A DNA stretch of 64,000 nt from Odiellus spinosus (taxonomy: Eukaryota; Arthropoda; Arachnida; Opiliones; Phalangiidae): positions 16,866,501 to 16,930,500 of the forward strand of contig OY987226.1 of assembly GCA_963920705.1 (NCBI GenBank). The letters run 5' to 3'. Numbering within the stretch: position 1 is the stretch's first letter; each line of letters begins with the position of its first letter. The notes beneath the pieces are model-generated. The model saw only the letters and a program-made list of their open reading frames with translations, had not been told where the DNA came from and searched no databases. Both the position numbers and the translations under genes were made by a program. Shown piece after piece: positions 50,201-60,693 of the stretch.

Positions 50201-52183
50201 CTTTTAAACTCGCTTGACCCGTTTTAGAAAGGTCAAGCTATAAAATTTCTAGGTCAACTTTAAAGATCATTTCTCAAAATATATAATTATTATCTTCAAA
50301 CTTTGATATGAATATTTTAAACGGTTTGAAAACGGTTTCAAAGTTTCTAGTGTGAACGTAGCTTAACCGTTATTGAAATCCCACGGAAACGTTTTAAGCG
50401 CCAATACGTAAAGAAATTTTGCAGCTTGCACAAGATACGTCGTTTCTCGCGTCTGGTTTTTCCCTATGTATTATTTCCTCCGCGTTACCCCTAAAACGAA
50501 TGGTAAGTATACGCGAATAATGAAATAATATTCGTTTAATTAATAGGATTCGAAAGATCCTCTGATCCGAAGAGTCTGGGACAAAGTAGTTAAGAATAAT
50601 GGCTTCCTAGAAAGGGATTACATTCAAGTCGAAAACATCAAACAAATTATATTGAACGAAAAACGTATCATCATAGAGTCCAGGGATTACGTGGAAAGCA
50701 AACTAGCCAAGTATTGCCAATCGAAACAATCGAACACCAGAATCGGGCCCGAGTTGAAATTGCACCTGAGTAGGGAAAAATTCTTTTTGAAGCCAGTATC
50801 ATTGGTATATAGATTGGGCATGGATAAAAAACTCTTGAGGAGGATCAATGACAGGTTTGAACCGACTCAATTTGATACGCGACAATTTGGTTTCTCCAGA
50901 CAGCAAGCTTGCTCTAGGGGTTATTTCTCGGGACATTTTAGGCTACAGACAGTTTGGTATCATGGAGATTTTGTCTCTGATATTAAATCTCATCATTTGG
51001 ACCTTTCCTAATCATAAAATCCATTATTTACAAAAGGACACTCGAAAAGAACCAAACTTAACCAATTCTCTAACCTTAAAAAAGCAACAAAATCAAAGAA
51101 AAATCCAACTTAACCGCTCCCAGTTCAACCTAACCCAACATAACTATGATAATATAATTAGATAAATTAACGGGGTGGTTAGGATCCGAAAGATGTTACA
51201 ATTATGTATCCACCCGTGAAAAGATGTTGCGCCACGGGTGGGATTTGAACCCAAAACCTTCCAAAAAGCTGTTAACGAATCCCACCAGTGATCCAACATC
51301 TTTTTCAAGGGTGGGTATATTGTAACTCAACATAACCCAAATTATCTCAACCTAGCACACAACGAAATTCTTGTTAATTACAAACCCACTAGAATTGTTC
51401 TGGTACTAAAGTTTTAACATTAATATTAAATAACTAGGAGCTAGCCGATTTTAAAACAATATTTGTCCAAATCCAATTTTTTTTATGTTAGATTTAAAAA
51501 AAAACTCCAACATAAAAATATTGCATTGTGCTTCTTTTATGATTTCGCGGGCTTGGAACGACCAAATTAAAAAATTTGAAAATATAAAGCATTTTAGCAA
51601 AATCACAATCGCAATAACACATTTAGTAAAAATAATGTAATAAAAATTTAAATATCTGAAATATCTATTTTGGTAGGTTTATAACCAACCAAGAATATTA
51701 CAAACTGTCTGGAGACTATATTGTCCCGAGTCCAAATTGTCCTGATTCCGACTGCACCATTATTAAAAGGAGTAGAACGGCGGGGAATAGGCGGGGTCAC
51801 GCCTAAAATGATGGGGATCTTCCGCAAAGAAAGCATCGTAGATTATACTCCATTTAATAATCATCGGAGACTACGAGACAATTGAACTAAGTTGAATTTC
51901 AAATTTGGATTTTTACCACAACAGAATTACTATGTTCGCTTCGACTGGACTTTGGATTTACAGTGAAAGGACGAAATTCTCTGTTCTAAATCAGTGCTTG
52001 GACACGAACTCTGGTAATAACGTGGCTCAAAATAATGGTACAACCATAAGCAAATTGTTTTTGTGCAAAGTTTGGGGAAAGGGTATTTTGATGGCCTTAA
52101 TATGCTTAGTTGCGGAATATCTTCGAAGTCATTTTGAGAAAAAAAGGAAAAAACATCACTGCCGAAGACATCAGCGTTATTAG
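46361..52183 (+). CDS. divergent ionotropic receptor, copy A (intact)
   Basis: Eight exons join in frame: 46361-46405, 47950-48041, 49125-49215, 49422-49586, 49667-49799, 49877-50091, 50547-50854, 51925-52183, giving 435 aa. Landmarks follow the IR fold: LKVAAFN then PPY (S1 start), DLWRYVAVPINL, WKGIFAYLQN and VDMEFSSPY (S1), membrane segment 1 at 132-151, pore ending ILLRQP, membrane segment 2 at 187-208, S2 with TGLWIYSER, and a last membrane segment at about 395-416. No Arg follows the SSPYTF motif, so glutamate binding is unlikely; this is usual for divergent IRs, which act as chemoreceptor subunits. Intron 3 starts GC rather than GT (AAA|GCAAGT). There is no signal peptide or amino-terminal domain at the conserved ATG; an upstream exon may be missing from this model. 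Confidence 0.85.
46455..46847. mobile_element. TTAA MITE family 1, copy d, in IR-A intron 1
   Basis: TTAA AGGGAGAATG...CATTCTTCCT TTAA. The centre differs from the other copies (ATATAAGGACTAGAG), so it may be a subfamily. Its right TTAA is shared with the next element. Confidence 0.88.
46844..47103. mobile_element. TTAA MITE family 2, copy 2, in IR-A intron 1
   Basis: TTAA CAATGGACAGATATC ... GGTGTCAATTG TTAA with arms holding GTTCATAAGC / GCTTATGAACG and GGCAAA / TTTGCCG. Confidence 0.8.
47236..47275 (+). repeat. (TA)n microsatellite
   Basis: About 18 TA units in IR-A intron 1. Confidence 0.9.
48496..49087. mobile_element. 592-bp TTAA element in IR-A intron 2
   Basis: TTAAAGGAACCGGGAAACC at the left is inverted at the right (GTTTCCCGGTCCCTTTAA), bounded by TTAA. 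It ends 37 bases before exon 3. Confidence 0.75.
50181..50363. mobile_element. GTTCACACTAG MITE nested in an older MITE
   Basis: Ends AGCCGTGTTCACACTAGAGA and its inverse TCTAGTGTGAACGTAGCT. Flanks 50155-50180 and 50364-50403 are the two sides of an interrupted ATCGATTTGAAA-family element (TTTGAAA..GGTAAAATC / AAACGTTTTAAGCG). Confidence 0.8.
51195..51326 (-). mobile_element. 132-bp TIR element with a tRNA T-arm-like core
   Basis: Ends GTTACAATTATGTATCCACC and, inverted, GTTACAATATACCCACC run on into AAAGATGTTG on both arms. On the minus strand the interior contains GGGTTCAAATCCCACCC, a perfect T-arm/B-box, preceded by an A-box-like TGGATCACTGG. It lacks a normal acceptor and anticodon arm, so it is not called a tRNA gene. 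Confidence 0.6.
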
Positions 52184-52369
52184 GCCTTATATCTTTGAAA
52201 TCAAATCGTAGATAGGAAACTTCTACCTTTGTTCGTATTCAACAAACAGAAATGGGGGCAAAAAATGCCTTCGATTTTCTTTTCCTATTGAGACGAGGCA
52301 ATAAGTTTTCGGTTGGCTTCGGAAGCCAAAGTGTCAATTTCAATCAATTATTGAACCCATTTTTGGTGA

Positions 52370-52622
52370 ATAAATTAATAGGGAAAATAAAAATGGAATA
52401 ACTTTTCATTTAATTTTCGGAATCACCATTCCAAAAACCGTATTTGAGAATTTTTCCGAATTTTTAAACACGTTTCTAAAGTTTCATAAAATTCGAATAA
52501 ATGCGAACACGAAAAACGTGTCTAAAAATTCTGAAAAAATTCTCAAATAAGTTTTTGACATCCGGTGATTCCGAAAATATATTCAAAAGTTGTTCCATTT
52601 TTAGCTCCAAGTTCCCCTTTAA
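52370..52622. mobile_element. palindromic element downstream of IR-A
   Basis: TTTTCGGAATCACC (52416) and GGTGATTCCGAAAA (52563) are inverted, with TTTGAGAATTTTTCCGAATT inner arms. The right end is AAGTTCCCCTTTAA. Related sequence at 44.9 kb and a scrap at about 52765. Confidence 0.7.
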
Positions 52623-52639
52623 TATCTAATAATGCTTGG

Positions 52640-55018
52640 ACAGAATTTACCCTACTATGAAATTGAACTCAAGCCTAACTCATATTCAGTATTTTTAAAA
52701 ATTAAGTACTAAAATGTAGCCTAATGTGGTAATATTAATATATTTATAATATTGGGTGCAGATTCTGAAAATAAATCCAAAACTTGTTCCAATTTAAGCT
52801 CGTTAAAATTTCTTTGCTTGGAACTGTATCAAAATAATTAAATTCCAATACATATAGAACACGCCATACAAGTATGAAAAGATAACCCTAATTATCGTTC
52901 AAAATTAAGACAAAGGTTCCTCAATCGAGAAAATTTCATCAACATAAATAACAGGGTTGGTTGATAATTATCGATAATTATCCGACGAAAAAATTATGAT
53001 AATTATCGAATTAAATAAAAATCTCTGAATTCAGTTTTTCAAGTTTAATTTTAAATAATTCAAATCAATATTATGACAATATATACATTCCAACAGTATT
53101 GCTATTCAAAGCAAAATTAATTTTATATTGTCGTTTCGCGATTGAAATTTTGAAAGCTCGTTAATTTAATTTTTGTGTTATAATTTATGTTTTTAGTCAT
53201 TATCTAAGGTGTTTTAATTTAATTTATGAAGTTTTAATTCTTGAATTTTTTTGCGTTTTAATTTAAATTTTGGACAGGTTTTAATTTAATTTCAAATAAT
53301 CCGGTAATTATCCAAAAAAAATCCAATAATTATCGTATAAATCGGATTTTTGGATTTTTATCGAAAAAATCCATTTTTTGCCAACCCTGATAAATAATTG
53401 AACTAAATCCTTATGCACTTCATACAAACATTGAAATTAACCCAAAACGGCTTTTATAAGGGGAGAATAGTACTCTTTTCAGATTATTAAATATTATAGG
53501 AATTTGAAATAATCTGAAATTTCAATAACAACATTTTTCATATAAGGATTAATACTGTGTGATAAAAATTCCATTTTGAATATATTTTCTTTGTAATTTG
53601 TTTAATCATATTCCAATCTTAAGGCTTTCAATCGAATAATCGAATACTTTTAAAATAATCGCCAAGATTCGGTATTCGGCTCCACGATTATTTTCCTTCT
53701 AACAAAAGTCGTCCGATTTAAATTTCTTGTTTTTCTCGCCTTTAGATGGACATAGCTTAAATTACAAAATAATCGTTGAAAGTAATCGAGTGCTTTACCA
53801 AGTAATTGTAATCGGTAATCGAATCCGCGGGACAATATAGCTTGGTTTAAGACCGAAATAGAGAAAGCTCGGAATAAACAGAAAATTTTTTGTAAAAAGC
53901 AAAAGCACTCAGAAGTGTGTGCTTAGTAAATTGTTTTTAGACAGTTATAATATAGCGAAAACATACGTTTTCGATTAAATTTATTTTCAACACGATACGA
54001 GGACAAATATTTTTCATCGAATCTGAAAGCTCAGGGGTTTTCTCGTAATATAGTAGTCTGAAAATTTTAAACACCAATAATAGTATACGAGATTCTAAAG
54101 GACAAATGACAGATCTCGTCGTAATTGACGTTATATCAGTCACCAAGATATTTGAAAATATAACTTTCATTGCCAGCTTGAAAATAAGATATCAACTGAA
54201 CAAAATGGAGAAATAAAAACGTTAAAGATTCATAGTATGATGTCAGAATGGTAAAAACTCGTCACTGCAATTCGTCGCGAGACTTCCCCTTAAGTATTTA
54301 CTAAATTGAAACCTATTTCTTATTTCAATACTCCGTATACGTAGAAATTGTTTTAGTAAAAAGGTTTTAGAGTTAGCAGGGGAGACTTAATGCGAAATCT
54401 CGTAGAGTCAACATGTTTTACTTCAACTTCTCCAAAATAGACCCGGGGATCCAGGGAAAAACTGGCTTGGTTTAAGAAAGGATGTACAAGCGAGTTACAA
54501 TTTTGAGTCTCAATAATCTGGGATTAATGAACTGTTTCCCTAACGATAGACATTAGAGAAACATCTCATCATTAAGAAAGCTGTTCCGAAGTTAAGGGTC
54601 ACCCCTCTTATTACCCCATTATTTAGTGATACGACCTTCAACAACTCGGTCGAACCAGAAAGCTTTGGAATTATATATAGATTGCCAATTGCGGTGCTAG
54701 GACGTTAAGACTAAACAATTTTGAACTTTTCCTGTCTGCGGTTTATTAATCTACGGGCTTAATCGAAAAATCTTAAAAATGTTTGGTTTATTTTGCCGAA
54801 ACCGAGGTGAAGATTTTTAGACGAAAATATTAAAGACCTGGTAGACAGATTACACTCAAAAGGCGAAAAGGTAACGTCGAAGTCAATAATTAAATTAACT
54901 GCCTATGAAAAGACGCGGGGACAATGTCTGTTTAAATTCATTAAATGTTTGGTTTAGTATCATCTAATATCTTGACATAATATCAACTACACGCATTAAT
55001 CAAAATCATATTTTTGAA
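52640..55018. other. IR-A to IR-B spacer
   Basis: AT-rich, with repeated ATTATCGATAATTATC/AATTATCGAATT motifs at 52970-53360. No N-terminal IR exon could be recognised here. Confidence 0.4.
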
Positions 55019-55713
55019 ATGAATGGTAACGCCACAGATTATCTGAAAGTGGGCGTCTTTGAGGTACGATCAAATTTTAATTCTATTTAAATACTTAACT
55101 TTTGAACTTTTACGAGTTAAATAGTGTTATTTCCTTTTTTCAGTATCCACCGTTTTCAGCGATAACTTCGGATGGAAATGTTCTAGGTCCATTAGTGGAT
55201 TTATGGAGATACGTGGCTATTCCCTTAAATCTCAAGTAAAATTGATTTTAATATTAGTATTTCAGGACCCGAGAGCGAAGGGATACTAAGGTGAAACTAA
55301 TTTCAATAGTTGAGCTTCAATCGACTTCAATAGTAAATTTAAGATATTTTTTCATGGGTGGGTGCTAACCAACCTGAAATTTGGTTTGTTAAAGTCATCT
55401 TCAAACCGAACTATTGTTTTTGCTATGTGCAGTCTTAAAAAGTATTATAAAATTTAACAAAGGTGGATTCCCACCAAATAGGCGAGATTATGGGTAACGG
55501 TGCTAAATATTTTTTCTTATATATGCTAAGTATTTTGTGCTCCTTTAAATCTCATTTATTTTAGTTTGATAAAACATGGTCCTTTAAAAATTTTTACGTG
55601 GCTCCAGTCATGACCCTGCCAAAATTGCACGTAGGCTATAACCTACTTCACGTGGATGTCAAACGTTTAACTTTATAGGGGATCGCGAGAGATCCGAGGG
55701 GTTTTATTCACCC

Positions 55714-56132
55714 AAGTACAAGTTATTTTTTATCAATTTTTATCGTTTAAATAGGCCAAACATGTCAGTAAAAAATTACAAACAAAGATTAAACTAGAAA
55801 TAATTTAAAACTTATCCGGAAAATAGGCTTAGCTCCATTCAAGGAAATCCTGAATTTCTTATCATTGATGGGTCAGCGACCAATCGAATATTAATGGAAA
55901 TCTCAAGGAGATCACCAATTAACGACAGGCCTTTGCTCATTGGTCGATGACCCTTCAAAGCGAAGAAATTCAGAATCTCCATGAATCCAGCTAAGCCTAT
56001 TTTCTGGGTAAGTTGTATATATATTTCTAGAGTTTAATATTTGTTTGTAATTTTTGTTACTGGTGGATTAGGCCTATTTAAACTATAAGGATTCGATAAG
56101 GAATCACTTGTTAGGTGGCATTCTCCATTTAA
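55714..56132 (-). mobile_element. TTAA MITE family 1, copy e, in IR-B intron 2
   Basis: Centre orientation as in copy c. The left terminus is lost, the right end GGCATTCTCCATTTAA. Confidence 0.8.
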
Positions 56133-56543
56133 AGTTGGTCCAGATAGTTTTCTTATTCTTAAAAATAAATCTTTCAGTTGGACTTGGATTCTTCACGGTA
56201 ACGCAACTTTTGGCACGAAGGGAGATAATGGTAAATGGAACGGAATATTTGCGTATATACAAAATAAAGTAAGGTTATAGTTCATAATTCTAGATATTTC
56301 TACAGATATAACGGCAAAAAGATTAATTGTATCGTTGCAGGAACTAGATTTACTGTTAGTCAATGGCTACGCGAAATACGATAGACTCCAAGACATGGAA
56401 TTCAGTTCGCCTTACACTTTCGTCTATTCCACCATAATTAGTAGCTCTTTAGGCAATTGCGGAAACGCTACGGCATATAGTTCATTTCCGAAACTATCTA
56501 TGACGGTATAAATGTTTTTATAATCCACCCGAGTTTATGTTAC

Positions 56544-56939
56544 TTAAAGGGAGAATGCAACCTAATAACAAGTGATTTTCTATCGACTCCTTATAGTTTA
56601 GATAGGCCTAATCCAATATTAAAAAGTTTACAAAACAAATATTAAACTAGAAACAAATTTAAAACTTACTCGGAAAATAGACTTCATGGAGATCCTGAAT
56701 TGCCTCCGTGTAAGGTCTAACGCCCAATGAGCAAAGGCCCGTCGTGCGAGATCTCCACGAGATTACAATGCATTCGATTGGTCGCTAGACCTTATACGCG
56801 AGGAAATCAGGATCTCCATGAATCCCGCTAAGCCTATTTTCCGGGTAAGTTTAAATTTATTTCTAGTTTAATATTTGTTTGTGGATTAGGCCTATTTAAA
56901 TATTAAAGAATCTAAGGTTAGGTTGCATTATCCCTTTAA
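56544..56939 (+). mobile_element. TTAA MITE family 1, copy f, in IR-B intron 4
   Basis: TTAA AGGGAGAATGCAACC to GCATTATCCCTTTAA. The centre AAGGTCTAACGCCCAATGAG groups it with copy g. Confidence 0.9.
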
Positions 56940-57909
56940 AATCATTATTTTAGAACTAAGAAGGTTATGCAAGTCTTGCTTAAAAATTACGCAGCCAAAT
57001 TTGGCGTATCTGAATATAATTCGTTAAATTCGAATACATTGGGTTACGTTTTGACCATTCTGATTTCTGAAATTAAATTTCAACTAGTTAAGGACATTCA
57101 AAAGACTGTTTGAAGTTACATATAGAATTAATTAAGCATTACTTTTAGGTTATGGTAGTACTTTTACTAACCCTAATCGTCGTCGCCATTTTACGAATCG
57201 TTGAAAGAAACTTTGTGGCCAAAAATGATTCTGATCCGTTAGGATATTTTATGGAATCATTCACGATTTTACTTCGTCAACGTAAAATAAAAATCTAAAT
57301 TTAATTATCATTGCTAATTTACTAAATATTGTTTGTGTTTATGACTGGTTATAATTATTAGCGATCAGCAAATTACCATCAACGTGTGGATGTAAATTAG
57401 CGTTGGGTTTTTGTTTACTAAGTTTCATCATTCTGATCAATTTATACCTAAGCGAAATGAAAGCGGATATGACGTTTTGCAAAACTCCAGTACCGGAAAC
57501 GTTAGAGGACGTTCTAAAGAACCCAAAAGCCCGCCCTTCTATATCTATAAATATTCCGGAATTTGTAGATATGAAAGTAAGATGAATTTCTAATCTAACA
57601 AAGATTAAGAGTGTTATTAAAACTCTTCATTTGACTGATGGTCAACAGAATTCGAAAGATTCAGTGATCCGAAGAGTCTGGGACAAAGTAGCCAAAAATA
57701 AAGGTTTCATTGAAGGTGATTACATGGGATCCGATAGAATTAAACGAATTCTGTTGGTCGAGAAACGTAGTGTCATTGGATGTACGGAATACATCGAAAA
57801 CTCGCTAACCGGGCATTGCCAATCGAAAGAGTCGAAAACCAGAATCGGGCCCGAGATGAAAGTGCATTTGAGTAGAGAGAAATTCTTTTTGAAGCCAGTA
57901 TCATTGATA

Positions 57910-57912
57910 TGA
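57910..57912 (+). other. in-frame TGA in exon 7 of IR copy B
   Basis: Codon order is TCA TTG ATA TGA AGA CTG, against TCA TTG GTA TAT AGA TTG in copy A. The base after the TGA is A. This is the only disruption found in the eight exons. Confidence 0.85.
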
Positions 57913-58544
57913 AGACTGGACATGGATAGAAAACTTGTAACGAAGATCAACAACAGGTTTGACTATACTTCTTATTAAAGGGAGAATTCATTCAAGTGAT
58001 TCAAAATTCTTATTTATGACTGAACAATCCCTACACTAAATGAAATGTTTTTCATCGCATTGCTTGATAATTTGACCAAACACGAGTAACTAAATTGAAA
58101 AGTAGACTTTCACTCGATTTAAAAACCAAAATTTGGCACCTTAGAGCAATTTTTAATCCAAAAAATTGCAAACTATAAATTACCAATTGGGTAATTTAAG
58201 TATACTGTAACATTACGATTGAATTTTTTTTTTCCATCAACAGAATTACGCTGTTCGCCTCAGCTGGACTTTGGATTTACAACGAAAGGGTGAAAAACGT
58301 TGTTCTAAGTCATTGTCTGGACACGAGTGGTCGTGGCAACCTCGCTCAAGATCAAAAAACCTCAATAAGGAAATCATTTCTGGGCACAGTGTGGGGAGCG
58401 GGAATTCTATTTGCATTGATATGTTTAGTCGCGGAATATGTATGGAGTACAGCTAAGAAATATTTCGAGAAATATTTCAGATCGAGTAATCGACCTTATT
58501 ATTTACCTCGAAAATACCCAATCGCCCTTTCTTTAACTCCTTAA

Positions 58545-59044
58545 CTTCAAGAAAATTAAAGGTTAAAAGTGATGGGCAACTAAAATTAACATTGAACACA
58601 AATTATTATATAACCGACACGACATAAATAGTTGTTTTATAAATAACCTTGGAAACATAAAAAAAGAGCCGTTAAAAAGCACCCGTTTCTATTGCAGATG
58701 TTGCCTTTTTTCATGGTTGGATCGAAGTATAGGATTATCTATACTTTTGACAGCCTTGAAACCAACAAAAAGAGACGTTAAATTCTATGAAAGATGTTGC
58801 CTTTTTACTAGGCTGGGATCAAGTGACGTTTTATAAAACCAACTATTGCCTCACATTGGACATATGAAATTTTACCTTGGTACTAAGAAGAATTGGAAAC
58901 ACTGTGCCTGATAATGTCGCAGTTACGGTCCGAGCTAATGTCCCCAGCTTACTATTTTAATGACCGTTATAGCGTCCCTCTCGTTGGTGGCTATTATTCC
59001 CCTTTTACAAACTGGGAAGATACCTAGTTCATACTTCCTTTAAA

Positions 59045-59085
<41 letters not shown>

Positions 59086-59831
59086 AAAAAAAAAAAATCC
59101 TTAGGAATGGGTTTCATTACTCGTAACTCCGTGCAATGCCTTATTTTCCCTTCATTAAATATGGTAGTTATAAGGCATAAGGCCGGATTGTCCAACTCTG
59201 CGCCCGGGGGCAAAATTGAAATATGCCCCTTACTTTCAACATCTAGCTCGATCAAACAGTAGTTGCGCCCTCGCTCAGATAAAATACTTTAAAACAGAGC
59301 GCCCCCCAACAACTTTCGATGCGCCCCTAAAAACCCTTGCGCTCGGGGGCCAGTGCCCCTTTAGGCCCTGTCTTATTTTGGCCCTGCGAATTTACTGTCG
59401 GTGATAGGCAGTAGCCTCTGATAAAGGCCCCGATATTATTGGCCAGTCTGAGAACTGACGAATTTCTCTATAGAGCGATTGTTGGCGTTACAGTCGGGCT
59501 TGACTCACAATTTGGGAAAAAATCTGAATTTTTGAGACTTACCCATCATCAAATACGCGTGAACTTGATCCAGTAATAGCAAAAAAGCACCTTTCATGAA
59601 CTTCTGGTTAAACTGTAAAAAAAAAAAAAAAAGTATAGTCATTAGAATCAGTGCGTGGGATATTTCCGCCTCGACATTAAGGCCACTTTCTACAAATCAT
59701 GTTCTTCTTTATAAAAAAGCGAGTGTACGACCAAAAATGTTGAAAATCAATAACGTCATTTAAAATGGTATCGCGTGGTTTGTGATCTAAAACAATCTTT
59801 ACTGTATTATTTATCGTATTGTATTGCATAC
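58545..59831. other. IR-B to IR-C spacer
   Basis: Contains a loosely duplicated 120-base segment (GATGTTGCCTTTTT at 58698 and 58793), oligo(A) at 59047-59096 and 59617-59631, and a GC-richer block at 59180-59400 without recognised coding sequence. Confidence 0.4.
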
Positions 59832-60256
59832 TTAAAGGGAGAATGCAACCTATCAACCAGTGTTTTTTATCGATTCTTTATCGTTTAAATAGGCCTAATC
59901 CACCAATAGAAAGTTTAAAAAACAAATATTAAACTAGAAATTAAAAACTTACCCGGAAAATAGGCTTAGCGAGATTCAGGGAGATCCTGAATTGCCTTCG
60001 TGTAAGGTCTAGCGACCAATGAGCAAAGGCCCGTCGTTCACGCGAAATCTCCACGAGGCTTACAATCGTATTCGATTGATCGCTAGACCTTATATGCGAG
60101 GAAATCGTGATCTCCATGAATCCAGCTAATTCTATTTTTCGTGTAAGTTTAAATTTATTTCTAGTTTAATATTTGGTTTTATTATTATTTTTTTACTGAT
60201 GGATTAAGCCAATTTAAGCGATAATCATTTGTTTTTAGGTTGCATTCTCCCTTTAA
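59832..60256 (+). mobile_element. TTAA MITE family 1, copy g, upstream of IR-C
   Basis: TTAA AGGGAGAATGCAACC ... GGTTGCATTCTCCC TTTAA with complete arms. Confidence 0.9.
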
Positions 60257-60693
60257 AATAGTGGTGTATATACGTAGCTGTACAATACCGCCTCATTGAT
60301 CATGCGTATACATTATTAAATCATACTAAGAAAAACACGCAAAATTTCGTATTTTCTCTACCTTTAGTATACGGTATTAAAATAACCTAATAACATCACT
60401 CACGCCAAGTTTAATATTCCGCGTTTCAGGAATAGGCAGCACCCTAACTTTGGATGTATTAATCCTAAAGCGAAATAACACGCGAGCCATTTGCTATATG
60501 ACAAATCTAGCCCGAATTTTCAGAACAGGCAACGCTACGATACAATTACTTCTTTGATTTGATGACTTAGAGATATAAAGGGACTCTATATTTTCTGGCG
60601 CTGTAATCTAGAGATGGAATTGAGTATAATATTAGGGTAAAATTGGCCAGAGACTCATTTTGCGAATGTAGTTAGATATAATCGTCGGTTTGA

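Larger units (their letters stand above)
55019..58544 (+). pseudogene. divergent ionotropic receptor, copy B, with one in-frame stop
   Basis: Same eight-exon structure as its neighbours: 55019-55063, 55144-55235, 56178-56268, 56341-56505, 57149-57281, 57362-57576, 57649-57956, 58244-58544. Splice sites and phases are all preserved. Exon 7 carries TGA at 57910-57912 where copy A has TAT and copy C has TTC, which would stop the protein at 334 of a possible 449 residues, within S2 and before the last membrane segment. The sequence after the stop, including the whole last exon, is open and still resembles the paralogues (ASAGLWIYNERVK, then a hydrophobic segment ALICLVAEYVW). So it is either a recent pseudogene or a receptor expressed by stop-codon read-through, as described for Ir75a in Drosophila sechellia. 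A sequencing error is also possible. Confidence 0.8.

Noticed and set aside
51236-51310. tRNA gene on the minus strand
   Set aside because: A good T-arm, but no convincing acceptor stem or anticodon arm; it sits inside inverted repeats.
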